Positions 1 to 10,703 of a DNA stretch of 46,958 nucleotides are shown piece after piece. Source of the DNA: Phoronis australis (Eukaryota; Phoronida; Phoronidae). The notes beneath the pieces were generated by a model, which saw only the letters and a list, made by a program, of their open reading frames with translations, searched no databases and had not been told where the DNA came from. The stretch's first letter is position 1; each line of letters starts with the position of its first letter. Position numbers and translations under genes: made by a program. Where the stretch lies: the NCBI GenBank assembly GCA_002633005.1, contig NMRA01000229.1:399589-446546 (forward strand). The letters run 5' to 3'.

Positions 1-2577
1 CACAAAATGAAAGACAATGTATCATATTATTGAATAACAGATAATCCTTACCTTTCTGGATCCTTAGGAAACCTACAAAATGACACGTCTGGGGTTTTCG
101 TGGATGAATTCATGCAATTTATCGCACTGCAAAATGCGTCCGTCCCCATTGTTTTGGCGCCTCCTGGGTGACCGTAGCTTGTTCACCACTTGGCGGCGCT
201 AGTAGTAGCGGTAACAGCGAACTCACAAGTGAACTCTCCTATACTACTACACTCCTTGGTGTAGGTGACGTTTGGCGCGTGAGTTCAAAAACGCTACAAG
301 CACAGAGTTTATCAGTGAACTGGTCGAGGCGTCTAGTGAGCAATGGGCAAATAGTATATGGAATACGACTCGCCGATTGAGGAAATATGGATAACTAAAA
401 CTATGACGGGAAATATACCAGACATGGAAGCAAACTGTTGTTTAGCTTTCCTCGCCTCCTCGTCTTTGGGAAACCGTACAAACCGTTGCGAACCTCCCAG
501 ACGGCTTTCCCCACAGCTGCTTTGGACACTCGTAATGATTCGCCGACTAGGGAGTAGAATGCGCCAGTTGTCATTAATCGTGGAGTAAGAAAAAATTTAT
601 AAAGTGGCGGCAAAAAGTGGAGTGACACGGCGGGTTAAGTTAAGATGAAGAAGGCTTAAAATGAAAACTATTGTCTCTGCACTGAAACGGAAACGCTGAA
701 ATATGGTACGTCGACTTAAATTTTCCAAAGGATTTGATATGTCTCTCAATGGTCTTTCGATTCTTCTCTTGCTCGTTGAATAATTCGCCTGTGTCTCACA
801 TCCGCCATTAGTTATTTTTGAGTACGATTTCAAGCACACTGCGGAACGAAACTTGAAAATTTGAGCATACACTCGAAAGTTTTACTCAAACTAGTCCCCG
901 AAATATTGATGAGATACACTTCACTTCGAATATACCCGAAAAGTGAGTACGTGCGTACAGATTTTCCAAGTATGACATTGAATACACCAAAGATGAGTCT
1001 GTACTCGAGTTGAGTATGAAGTGTGAGTTTGAGTATGAGTAGAGTCTGAGTACGGAGATTGGAGACCGGCCCAAGTTTTGACTTTAATGCCTGTTGCGCT
1101 GACAATATAACACGTGATAATGATGAGAAATATATATATATATATACATTGTATATATGTACAGTACATATATATATATACATATATATATATACATGTA
1201 TATACCAATTTTATGTGACGATCAAACACCGTAGTTCATGATTTTGACACATCAACAGCAAGTACGTTACACGTAGGTATTACCAACGATATTTGTTGGA
1301 GTTGCGCTAGCCTTCATCAAACCACAAACACATTTCTGCTGCTGTATGTTTTACCCACACATTTCGGTATCAAGACAAGTTTAAAGAAAAATAGAATTTC
1401 AAAACACATTTTGCCATGAAGAATACCATTTGTATGAACGGATGAAGGTGTTAATACTTAATCATTAACAAATTACATTATATCAACTTCACAAGGAACT
1501 CTGATTAATACACTGTATGGTGTTGACCAAAAATATAATTTGTTAGGGTACAAAATAAAGTTCCGGTAATCAGGTAAATGTTGATTCATTTTTTGGCCTC
1601 CTGACTGTCTGAATGGGTATCAAACAACACAACTTTGTGCTCCATTGTACTTACATTTTCAATGGTCTCCCCTTAATTCTTTCAAAATGTTATTGCTGAT
1701 TGTGCCTGTTTACTTTAATATAGATAAGTGCGGTAGGTCAGGGTAGGACATTGTTGATAGACCAGGTGTCCAGGTTTGACTGAGTTGAATTTCTCTGTTG
1801 GATTGATCATGATTGCGATATGGGGAGAGAATTGCTGTAAAAGTCGACAAGAATTAATACAGAGTTTAACTCCGTTTTGAGACTGTTTTTTCTCCTACGT
1901 GCCTCAGAAGTCCTACCTGATTAACCACTTGTTCAGTGTACATGTAAATATCAAAACGATCCTGGTATTTACATGTCGTTTTATGTTTTAACAGCAGTTG
2001 GGGAAGTAATTTGTAAAAGCTTGTACTGTGCATTGCTATTTTGACCAATTCAAGAGGCTACTAGTGTTTCAATGTTTCTCATTGGTAAAATTCTTGAGAC
2101 AACATTTTTGTCCACGATTCTTTGTACACAGCTCTAAATTTCAAAATAATTATAATAGGAAGATGTGCAACATTAAACGCGGGAGCTTTTACGTTTGTAA
2201 AGTATAGATATGAATGAGATGGGAAACGTCAGAAAAAATACCACAAAAAACATGAAAATACTCACGAAACCTTTTTTCAAAACTTCTATAAGCTCAGAGG
2301 TTCACTAACAATATATTCAGCCAATACCATGAGTTTTCGTGATCAGATCAACGAAATCCCAAGAGGGGCAGATTCGACATCAAATCTTTATGCTTTGAAC
2401 AAAAGACCATTTTTCGGCGTCAAAAGAAACTGTTAACAATTTGGGAACATGATCGTGGCAATTTGTTCTGGAGATTGATGTGTTTCACAAATACATACGG
2501 TAAGAAACATCAATTCCTAAGAAACACTTTTCGGAGGGTGTATGTATGGTAGCAGAGTTGCATTTGAGTGGAACATC
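1..2577. other. Stretch without a supported gene
   Basis: I see no reading frame with family motifs or paired splice sites here. The first 600 bases are somewhat richer in GC and hold short open frames (for example 168-380 plus) that I do not recognise. The only structural feature is the (TA)n tract near 1130-1207. The 3' untranslated region of the minus-strand gene ending at 2578 should lie in the right part, but I could not place its polyadenylation site. Confidence 0.5.
1125..1207. repeat. (TA)n-rich microsatellite
   Basis: Alternating TA runs are interrupted by CATTG, GTACAGTACA and CATG islands. The tract is self-complementary and could extrude hairpins. It also creates spurious Tyr/Ile-rich open frames on both strands, which should be ignored. 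Confidence 0.9.
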
Positions 2578-4425
2578 TCAGTGATCTGTGTACATGTCAT
2601 AATATAAACTTCCGTCAGGGTAGAACTGATCCAGGCATGCGTGGTGGCCCGGTTCCGGGCAGCGAGGGAATGACCCTTTCACAAACTCGTAAGTGCCTCC
2701 TTGCATTGTATGGGGAATATGCCTGTATATTTCCGATCTGTACTTATTCCTTCCGTTCAGACTGGGGCTTGGCGGAGCTTGTGACCAAGTGTCTCCAAAC
2801 AAAACCCGAGTTGTATTGTATCCTGTTCGCCTCATGTAGTTTATCGACGACATCATGCCGAAGGGCGTGAAGTCAGTAACCCAGTTAGTTGTTTTCATTT
2901 TTTTACTTCCGAATACTATTCGGCACCCTAGTGACTCTATTTCTCTGTTCCATTTAGAGACCTCAGATATATTGCCTTTGTGATAATGCAAGTCGGAGTC
3001 GAGTTCCCAAGGCATAACTGCATTCATTTTGAGCACTCCCAGGAGGGTGCCGCAATACGTTTCCAAAACAACGCTGCGGTTGTTTGCAAGTTGATTGACT
3101 TTTTCAAAGCACACGGACATCTGCTTTAAGCAGCAAGGTGCTTCTGCCATACCTTTGCGCCTCAGTGGACACTTAATCGTCACCTCCGAGCACGTAAACT
3201 CAAAAACTTTTTCAAACGCAGAAATTTTCGTGAACTTGTAGGTGCGAGCAAGGGGTAGCCAATGCTGCTTACCATATCCCTTTTCCAGGACAATGCGATC
3301 AACGTGAAACATTGTATCGGGACAGACCATATTTGCGGTTCCTTTCTTTTTTGCGTTGAAAAACATACTTTCGAACAAAAAACTGTCAACTGTCTTGACC
3401 TCATTTAACAGTTTTTGCAAATAAGCAGTCCTTCCCAAAAATGGACCTGTCATGTGCTCACAGTATATGCAAGAGTCCATAGACAAATAGTAACCGTGAA
3501 TATAACGCAGTTCGTAAAGCTTCGTGTAAATCTGATAACAATTCTTCCACCAGTGCCCGTTGATTCCTACACTTGACCCGCCAACTACTGGAATGCTGTG
3601 TCTGAATGCCACATCTACTAGTCTTTCAATCCGTGTATAGTTGGTGAATCTGTAAACATCTCGTAGAACCACAGTATATTTTGTGTCAACTTTTGATATT
3701 AGCGTTTTCCAGGCTTGGCCCTCATTGTGGAACTCGTCGCTTATTACTTGGATATTGCCTTGGTCAACAAGGTCGTGTTTGGTAGCAACAACGATTAACA
3801 ATTTCGGATAGTATCTGCGTATTTGATTTAATAAATCAGCTAATTCTTGCTTGGTATAACTCAACCCATTGAGCACAAAACTGACAACATTTTCTAATGG
3901 GTGAGCATTGGAACATCTGGGAAACTCCCATCCCTGCTCGTCTAGAACTACGGGTTGTCCATCTCTGCCACCTATTGAGCGAGACCCCTTTGTCAACCCG
4001 TTGTAAACCTCAGGGCATACGTCGACTAATGGTTGCTTGTCGCTCTTCAACGCACTTCGGCTGGAGCTTGTTTCAATTTTTGAACTTATAAAGTTCTCGA
4101 TTTTCCCAATAGCTCTATCCAGTATAAAGCGTTGTTTCGTTCCCGGGATTGCTTCCCCCCGTGCTTCCAATAAGACTTTAGCTATTTCTAAAAGATGACC
4201 TTTGCCCAACACCGCTTCCTTCGCAGCTTCCTCTTTTATCAAATAACCATCGGCGATGGTGTCACTTGGCATGTTGCATTTTTCACATTTACACGTGCGT
4301 ATTGTTGTCCACTGGATAATAGGTTCAACACCTGCGCAAATGCTTAAGTAGATGCCTATTAGTACTGCCGAAGCGACCAGAACAGAAAACAACGCTTTGC
4401 ATACGACAAGCGGAGACCACGACAT
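2578..4425 (-). CDS. Fukutin-related (FKRP/LicD-type) Golgi phosphotransferase-like protein
   Basis: One uninterrupted exon of 615 codons from the preferred start at 4425; the frame stays open to an earlier Met at 4530 (650 codons). A short cytoplasmic tail is followed by one hydrophobic segment (about residues 9-29), as in a type II Golgi membrane protein. Residues ~180-375 resemble the glycosyltransferase-2-like stem domain of FKRP (KLLIVVATKHDL, then VVLRDVYRFTNYTRIERL). Cysteines at ~412, 419 and the pair 431/432 copy the spacing logic of the FKRP zinc loop. Near residue 454 begins the LicD/nucleotidyltransferase signature ETYCGTLLG..., with the acidic metal motif PWELDSD at ~472-478. Human FKRP adds ribitol-5-phosphate to alpha-dystroglycan; here donor and acceptor are unknown. 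N-glycosylation sequons (NYT, NIS, NTT) fit a lumenal domain. No stop or frameshift. Family membership is firm; true orthology to FKRP versus an invertebrate paralogue is not resolved. Confidence 0.88.
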   Translation of the reverse strand: MSWSPLVVCKALFSVLVASAVLIGIYLSICAGVEPIIQWTTIRTCKCEKCNMPSDTIADGYLIKEEAAKEAVLGKGHLLEIAKVLLEARGEAIPGTKQRFILDRAIGKIENFISSKIETSSSRSALKSDKQPLVDVCPEVYNGLTKGSRSIGGRDGQPVVLDEQGWEFPRCSNAHPLENVVSFVLNGLSYTKQELADLLNQIRRYYPKLLIVVATKHDLVDQGNIQVISDEFHNEGQAWKTLISKVDTKYTVVLRDVYRFTNYTRIERLVDVAFRHSIPVVGGSSVGINGHWWKNCYQIYTKLYELRYIHGYYLSMDSCIYCEHMTGPFLGRTAYLQKLLNEVKTVDSFLFESMFFNAKKKGTANMVCPDTMFHVDRIVLEKGYGKQHWLPLARTYKFTKISAFEKVFEFTCSEVTIKCPLRRKGMAEAPCCLKQMSVCFEKVNQLANNRSVVLETYCGTLLGVLKMNAVMPWELDSDLHYHKGNISEVSKWNREIESLGCRIVFGSKKMKTTNWVTDFTPFGMMSSINYMRRTGYNTTRVLFGDTWSQAPPSPSLNGRNKYRSEIYRHIPHTMQGGTYEFVKGSFPRCPEPGHHACLDQFYPDGSLYYDMYTDH

Positions 4426-4450
4426 TCTTTCAATCCCCCGAATGATCAAT

Positions 4451-4466
4451 CTGAAAAGAAAAACAG
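4451..4466 (-). promoter_or_regulatory. Predicted 3' splice site in the 5'UTR of the FKRP-like gene
   Basis: On the minus strand a pyrimidine run ending TTTTTCTTTTCAG reaches the AG at 4452-4451. It lies 25 bases upstream of the Met at 4425, which itself begins the best signal-anchor sequence. This favours a non-coding first exon and the 615-residue start. If it is not used, translation could begin at 4530, adding 35 residues with a second hydrophobic stretch. The matching donor was not identified. Confidence 0.6.
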
Positions 4467-4530
4467 CCAGTAGCCAAACATTTGATAGGTGTTGGTTGCG
4501 CAACGATATCAATCGCAACCGCATTCTCAA

Positions 4531-5310
4531 TGCTTTGTGTATTCTCGTAGCCTCAGATTTCCGCTCGGAAGTGTTCGGTATCTGGTAATTGAATTTCAGT
4601 CACAGAGCAGAACATTCTACATTTTGAACGTCACATAACATGAGCAGATATGAATCACCGCAGAGGGTAAAACAAGGCAACGAAAATACACGAGGTTTTC
4701 CGAACATTGCAGATCCTGATTGCATCCAGAATATTTCCGGTATTTGTGTAGCCTCAACTGATCCCTTGGAGGCGTTTCGTGTCTGCACATGTGCGAAAAT
4801 TTCGCACATCTACAAATATGAAACAACCTCCAAAAGTTAAACAGTACACTTCAGACCGTCGCCGCGGTCAAGTTCGTGCTATAAATATGATTTGATCTTA
4901 CCACTTCAAAGCTATGAGTAAATAATATGTAAAAGGGGCGAGGTCAGCAATAGAAATGCATCTCCAAGGAGACTTCTCTAAAAGTCCAATTTGGCAATGA
5001 TTACTGTCCATGTATAGAAAGAGTCAGACGAGAATTCACTTTTACTTATTTGTGATCAACGCGTTGGCATCACATAACCAGAATTCTAGAAATGAACGAC
5101 GTGTAACAACTTTTGACTTCAACCTGATTACTGTAATAAGCCATGTGAGAATTAGTATTCCTGTTGAGTTGCAGTATACATGGCAACGCGCTTATTACAA
5201 ACCCCAGCAGTACCAACAGCCATGCAATGCACATGGATAAACGACAGTCACAACAATCTCGGGGGCTAATTGAATTCGATTCCTAGAGTGTCAGTTGCCA
5301 AGGGCTTGAT
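4531..5310. other. Upstream region of the FKRP-like gene, no other gene seen
   Basis: This stretch should contain the 5' exon and promoter of the minus-strand gene. Short open frames on both strands (4600-4840, 5010-5240) have no recognisable motif. There is weak internal similarity between ~4540-4575 and ~4745-4790 (shared TGTGTA..GTAGCCTCA words). Confidence 0.4.
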
Positions 5311-5311
5311 G

Positions 5312-5409
5312 GGCGATAGTCACTTACAGGGGTTCCGTATTTTGAGAACCAGTTTGATGCCTGTTTTTAGCTGGTTCTCAAAATGCGCAACCCCTGTAAG
5401 CGACTATTC
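5312..5409. repeat. Long inverted repeat (hairpin)
   Basis: Arms of about 42 bases (5313-5354 and 5369-5409) pair with few mismatches around a short centre. Key words are CACTTACAGGGGTT and TTTTGAGAACCAG with their complements GGTTCTCAAAA and AACCCCTGTAAG. Probably a small foldback element or the core of a MITE; no clear target duplication. Confidence 0.8.
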
Positions 5410-5714
5410 CCGCTTAATGTAACGTTTCTTCTGACTCCTAACTAAGGGTCAAGGGCCCTCAGTATTGTCACAAGTCTCCAGTTTCCACAAGTAGAGTTTT
5501 TTATGATTGTTAGTGCAATTCTTCATCGAAAAATGTTGAGCTCTGCTTTTTCTATACTTTTCCTGTTCAAGTTCTGGCGTATTTTCCGTCATCTTAGCGA
5601 ATTCCGCAAGTGTCAGTGTACACACAGTAACGCATGTTATTGTTCGACGCTGACCGGAAGCACTATACAGTCAGGAAATTGCTTTAAAATGGCTGCGGGC
5701 TTATAGTTTTGAAT

Positions 5715-6010
5715 ATCGCCGCTAGGTAAGTTGTGAATACATTCGAGGTACCGGCTGACTTAAAACCAACAATCGTGCCGCAATGAACACCGGATGACCC
5801 ACGACAAACAAATCGTCCGCTGGAAAAGGTCCGCCAGAAACTCAAAAATAACACCCAAAAAGGAGCTACATGTAGCTCGTATGTTGGAGGTTCCACAATA
5901 ATCAATTCCATGTGATTAAAATACATGTACGTGTAAAACCTACTGGTTACCAAATGGCCTGTGACAGACAAAAACCCATTCTGGGTTGCGCGTGCCAGCC
6001 CCATAAATCT
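5715..6010 (-). repeat. Composite ~295-bp satellite unit, minus-strand copy
   Basis: Reverse complemented, this matches the tandem units at 12.54-13.37 kb: the same order of words (TCACATGGAATTG, GGTACCTCGAATGTAT, CTGGCGGACC, TTGTCTGTC, GTGTTCATTGCGGCACGAT) with point differences. It is about one unit. Open frames across it are shadows of the repeat. Confidence 0.85.
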
Positions 6011-6079
6011 CAACCACGCAATTCTGTTGAAAGTGTGTGATATCTGAATTAGATAACGGAAATTCCGACTAAATCCTGG

Positions 6080-6295
6080 TAGATTTTTGTAGAATTAAGA
6101 ATTTCTACAAGGAAGGTGTGATTAGTTCTTAGTTTGCATTTCTTGGCGAAATCTTGTATTTCCGTAATACTTTCTCCGTGCTTAAAGTTAATAATATGGA
6201 TGGTGGCGGAAAGTAAGCACTTTGGAAAATATCTGATAGCAGTAAAATTTTGGAATACCAGGAACAGTCAAAAACAATCAATAAGTGATGATTAA
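6080..6295 (+). repeat. Dispersed repeat, left part, split by a TTAA element
   Basis: Sequence with CTTGTATTTCCGTAATACT, GATGGTGGCGGAAAGTAAGC and AATAAGTGATGATTAA is homologous to the reverse complement of 11.87-12.19 kb. Its continuation (GTATAATGAGCTATCGAAA) lies at 7934-7965, beyond the inserted element, so the two pieces are one interrupted repeat copy. Confidence 0.85.
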
Positions 6296-7929
6296 AGGAA
6301 AATGCCACCCGATTTAATTAGTCTTTTTACCGTCTTAATCGCTCTATTTCCACATTGCCTCTTATACGGTCGACCTCACCTTGCAAAGAGGTGTCGCGTT
6401 AACCTGTGAGGAAGGTGAGAAACGACGTGGCGACGTCAGTGGTTCGTTTGCAGTGTGAATGCCGCTATTTTGCGGTGCATCGTTCCCACTTCTCCGAACT
6501 ATGAAGCTGCGGAGAAAGCGGGGAAATCATTTTTTCCACTTACTCGAGAGCCCAAAATCCTTAGGAAGTGACTCGCGCGGTAGTGAAGAATGAAAGGTAC
6601 GCTGTTAATAGCCAGTATGAAGCCGTCGTCGACAGTGATTTCTCTGACGAATTCCGGCTTACCAAAGAATTATCCATACGTTCCGTTGCCTGAGCAGGTT
6701 CACGACACCTCTCTAGTATTTCTTGATCAGTGTATTCCTGTTCGAACTGATAGCTTGTGAAACCCAACGATCCGACCCGTGAAGTCTTCGTCGGATGATC
6801 TCTTGACTAAGTCGGGATTGGCGCCGGGCGAGTTGCCATGTAGACGTTTATTATTCTGCGTTCTGTTTCAAAATGAATTATTCTCATCATAACCAATGCT
6901 TATATGAAACTGAAACAAAGTCTGTCTCATAAGATACAATTTGTAATGCCTTGGAGTGCTCGTGAGTGCAAATGTTTTTAGAAGCCAGCAATGAATAAAC
7001 CACTGCCTTACCGGCTTTTGATGCCGGCAAACAAAGGTAACTGACCGGGCACCAAGGCCCGTGTGAGCGCATGCTAATTCAGTTTTTGCTGACAGAAATC
7101 TGTTGTGAACCAATTGCTCGATTTTATATGCTATGGTCACATGTTAGGGGAAACTTTATTTAAAAATACAAATACATTATTCAAATCATTGATACTGTAC
7201 AACCTTTGCCCTGACGGTCTGTGGAAGGGGAACCCGACTTCGCGGACCCCGACAAGTAAGTAGATTTTCAGTTTCATGGCTATTTCACATCAATAATTAC
7301 GTACACAATATTTCTTTGGCTCACTATTATAGTCTTTTCGTGACTGGAGGTTTAGTTTCCATCTCAAGTTGCTTGATGTTCGTGCCAGTCCCAGCGGCCG
7401 CGACGGGCCTAATCGGGTTCCGAGCCACTAGAAGGCATAACAAGCGTTTTGTGTGTTTAGAACTCAGAAAGTCATAAGTATAAACAACACAGATCTGGGT
7501 TTTCCTGTCTGTATTTCACGGAAGAATACATCGAATTGATCTTCGAACAGAAACAAACTCCTGCTGCGGAAATGGTAATTGGCCTGCCGACCTTTGGAGG
7601 CTACGGTGTGTCTAAATACCAGTAAATCCGTGACAGAGAAATAAAACAACACGTTTTTATGAGAACTCGGTGTGTTTTTAAGGGTTTTACATCGAAGTTT
7701 GATGATTTATTTGTGTTAAACGATGAATTCAAGCGATAAGCTGACACCACTAACCCGTGTTGTGAATTGCTAAACAGACTGCGTGTGAAACCAATTACGT
7801 CATTGGATAATTTCAACACCTCCCTCTGCCGCCAGGTGTCAGGTAACGCAACCGAACGTGCCGTTATCGAGTAGAACTACTCGATCTAAATTGATACAAA
7901 GTAGGTTGTTTTTTGGGTGGCATTCTCCT
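6296..7929. mobile_element. TTAA-targeting inverted-repeat element, full-length 1.63 kb (copy 1)
   Basis: The ends are inverted repeats (AGGAAAATGCCACCC at left, GGGTGGCATTCTCCT at right), flanked directly by TTAA on both sides (6292-6295 and 7930-7933). A TTAA target duplication is the hallmark of piggyBac-type transposition, although the termini do not begin with the CCC usual for piggyBac. No transposase is encoded, so it is non-autonomous. A second copy lies at 17341-18932. The unoccupied site survives in the paralogous repeat at 11.9 kb. Local open frames (6561-6767, 6868-7140, 7464-7819 minus) are not protein families I recognise. Confidence 0.85.
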
Positions 7930-7933
7930 TTAA

Positions 7934-8840
7934 GACCGCAGCCAGTGTAGTATAATGAGCTATCGAAAATACCAGCAAGAAAGAGACTTCAGCGACAACA
8001 CATGGCTTCTAAATTTGAATTAAATCGACGATCCATGAAAATGATTTCAAAACAGTCTTTTCATTACATTGACTACTAAACAATGCTTTCAAAGAAAAGC
8101 ATCAGATGTGTTATTAAAACTCTTCTTTAATCAAAACAAACTAGAAATAGTCACCACAACTCTTTCAAATAGCCACCCGACAATTACAGTAACATCCATG
8201 TCAGAGGCCCTGATCACTGCATTGCCATTTGAGTTGGCTAAGTGAAAGGTAAGAGGCGTGTCGCCCTCTTGATGGAAACTTTGAGAATCCGGTGGATGTT
8301 CTGCTGCTATGGTACCACTGTAAGAAAGGCGAATTCAGTTGTCGCCGTGTCAGAAAACAAGTGTTTCCTCACAAAAATGGTCCGTATACATGTACATGTA
8401 CAGGTGTAGGTCTTTCCGCCATTCTTGTACGAGGAAGGTTGCAGACTGTCCTTAAAATGTCCCGTTCTGCACATCATGATTTATTCAACAAGACATTTCA
8501 GGCTGTTAGACTCGCGTTATGTTGTTTTACGGAAAGAAGTTACATTTGCCATAAACAAAAAGTTTAGGCCCTAAAACAAGTGTGTTCAAGTAACTTTTAT
8601 ATTCTGTTCCATTTACCTATAACTATTGTTATATTTAGTACTTGACTACACACGTGAAGTTAAATTTTAAAAAATCAAAAGTTTACCTTGTAAAAGAACC
8701 CACTCCAGTACTTCATGCTGTTGACAGCTGCCTATTGCCCCGGTCTTTGCGGATTGTGCCATTTTTTTAATTTTCCCGCCATTCTGCCACACCACTTCAA
8801 TGTCTCGCTTTTTGACGCACGACTAAACTGAAAAAATATC
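7934..8840. other. Repeat tail, then no supported gene
   Basis: 7934-7965 finishes the interrupted dispersed repeat. An open frame at 8292-8567 (plus, 91 codons) lacks recognisable motifs and splice sites and overlaps a TACATGTACATG palindrome. I do not call it a gene. Confidence 0.45.
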
Positions 8841-8981
8841 ATTTACTTTGTAATTTCCCTCCCGACATAGCCATATTTTCCCGCTTGACTAAAATGGAAA
8901 CAAGAACAACGCACAGCGTTGAAATGCGCCCACAAATGCACTGCAAACGGTGTGCTTCTAGGGTTGTTTATTTGTATCATA

Positions 8982-9830
8982 AAATGGCCACTAGGTGGTG
9001 AAAAATACTTGAAAAAATGGGAAAATGTACCGTTTTTCAACTGAAAGCTATTTACCACAGTTCATAAAAATCCGTTAGGAACTTTAGAGAAACAGAGGAA
9101 ACATAAAAAATGAAATTGCCCCTGCGGGGCAGAGGGTTCATCGGATACGTCTGAAAGTTTTTGTCTTTAGTGGCAACTTGATATAAATACACTTGCTAAA
9201 TCCTTCAGAGGGCTTAGAAGATACAGCAAAAAACTGCCCCTAAGAGGCACCACAGTAACTGAAGTCGGAAAATCAACAGCCCTCTTCACACTAAGAACAT
9301 ATAAGCCAATTTTAACAATTATCCTAAGAATGGCATGGTTGACGGAGGGCAGACACCACAAAACAGACTAGAAAACAGTAAAAATGCTCCTTAGATGGCG
9401 CAAAATTTGTTGAATCCGTCTGAAAACCTGAAAATGCCATCGTTTCTCTAAAAGAAAGCTATTTACCAAATTTCATGAAAATTCGTCGAGGAATTTCAGA
9501 GAAACAGAGAGAAACTAGGGGGCGCAGTGTTCGTCTGATCCCTCAGAAAGTCGTCGTCTTCCGTTGTTAACTGCATATAAATACACGTGCTAAATTTAAT
9601 AAAGATCCTGCAGAGGGCTCAGGAGATACAAGTATGGGCGTAAAAAAGTGTCACTAAGAGGCTCCACAGTAGTCGAAGTCGACGGAAAATCATCAACCGT
9701 CCTCTTCATAGTAGGAACATACATGACAATTTTCACAATCATCCTTAGAGTGGTTTGGTTGACAGAGGGGCGGACACCAAAACACGCATTCGAAAATAGA
9801 AAAATGGCCACTAGATTACGCAAAGAAGGC
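8982..9830 (+). repeat. Tandem repeat, two ~410-bp units plus a partial third
   Basis: Unit starts are marked by TGGCCACTAGGTGGTG (~8984), TGCTCCTTAGATGGCG (~9390) and TGGCCACTAGATTACG (~9803). Each unit runs through AAAGCTATTTACCA, TTCATGAAAAT, CAGAGGGCT..GATACA, CACAGTA..GAAGTCG and GTTGACGGAGG. The same word order recurs singly at 11.5, 14.8, 42.8 and 43.4 kb, so this is a local duplication of an old dispersed repeat. Open frames here are shadows. Confidence 0.85.
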
Positions 9831-9846
9831 AGCAATTTATTGGTTT

Positions 9847-10041
9847 AAGTTTAAATATATCTAGGGTATTCCCAGTTTTCCATCCAATGAGGATTAAGAC
9901 ACCATACTCTGTGTTAACTTCTTGTTTGTGAAGTTAATGCCTATTGGCTGTTATTTCTGGAATTTAGAACCATTTCTTCACAAGCAAATTATCAATTCAA
10001 GGAAAAACCAGGAAGCGTGTTAACTTTGTAGTGGTTGTTGT
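9847..10041 (+). repeat. 195-bp direct repeat, copy A
   Basis: Matches 10509-10703 with only about two substitutions over 195 bases. It begins AAGTTTAAATATATCTAGGG and ends TAGTGGTTGTTGT. Copy A runs straight into a G-rich transposon end at 10042. Confidence 0.95.
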
Positions 10042-10507
10042 CATAGGCAGATTTAGGGGGGGGGCCCAGGGGGCCCGCCCCACCCCCCCTTGGCTGCTGC
10101 AAAAAAAAATAAAACAGTAAGAGCGTAGGGAAATGGTGAGTTTATTAATTAACCCCGGTAATTAAAATTGTACGGATGAAAAAGATTTAAATTGTGCAGT
10201 TTTAGTGTGGGGGGGCTCAAATCTAATTTCAAGTGTCAAATTCGGAACACGGTGCGTTCGTAACGGAACTATGGCTAAGTATAGAATCTCCCGCGATATC
10301 CTAGGCGACCGGCAGCGGCGCTGTACACTACGACTCCGTTTCCGTCGTCTGCTCCACTGTGCAATGAAGAAAATTTACATCATTTTTTAAAGAAAATGGA
10401 ACCTGAGTGACGATGAAAAAACAGAAGCTGCTGGTAAGATGTGAATTTTAATCGAAGCCTTAGTGAATCACTCAGAAACTCGCAATACTCTCTTTGTCAA
10501 ACCTTAT
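10042..10507 (+). mobile_element. Partial transposon with CAGNGGCGGAT-type end, cut at the N
   Basis: The start CATAGGCAGATTTAGGGGG resembles the ends of the element at 42551-42771 and of 17283-17325. The other end is not present, because the sequence stops at a lone N (10508) followed by a repeat of the left flank. The interior has a 61-codon open frame (10205-10390) without recognisable motif. Best read as one end of a hAT-like element truncated by a contig end. Confidence 0.55.
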
Positions 10508-10508
10508 N
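10508..10508. other. Single N, probable contig join
   Basis: The only ambiguous base in the window sits exactly one base before the start of the second 195-bp copy. This suggests a placeholder between two overlapping contigs rather than a base-call failure. Confidence 0.7.
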
Positions 10509-10703
10509 AAGTTTAAATATATCTAGGGTATTCCCAGTTTTCTATCCAATGAGGATTGAGACACCATACTCTGTGTTAACTTCTTGTTTGTGAAGTTAAT
10601 GCCTATTGGCTGTTATTTCTGGAATTTAGAACCATTTCTTCACAAGCAAATTATCAATTCAAGGAAAAACCAGGAAGCGTGTTAACTTTGTAGTGGTTGT
10701 TGT
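10509..10703 (+). repeat. 195-bp direct repeat, copy B
   Basis: Second copy of 9847-10041. After TTGTTGT it continues into unique sequence (GGTAACTTTTGAAAGG) where copy A has the transposon end. It therefore behaves as the empty allele of the same locus. Confidence 0.95.

Noticed and set aside
1059-1241. Open frames across the (TA)n tract on both strands
   Set aside because: They encode only Tyr/Ile/Cys/Thr low-complexity sequence dictated by the dinucleotide repeat.
6700-6760. GTTCGAA-containing word considered as a tRNA T-loop
   Set aside because: No matching A box or acceptor stem at the right distance; it is part of the TTAA element and recurs in copy 2 near 17712. No tRNA or rRNA was found anywhere.
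8292-8567. 91-codon plus-strand open frame
   Set aside because: No recognisable family, no splice sites, and interrupted by the TACATGTACATG word; length is within chance for this much sequence.
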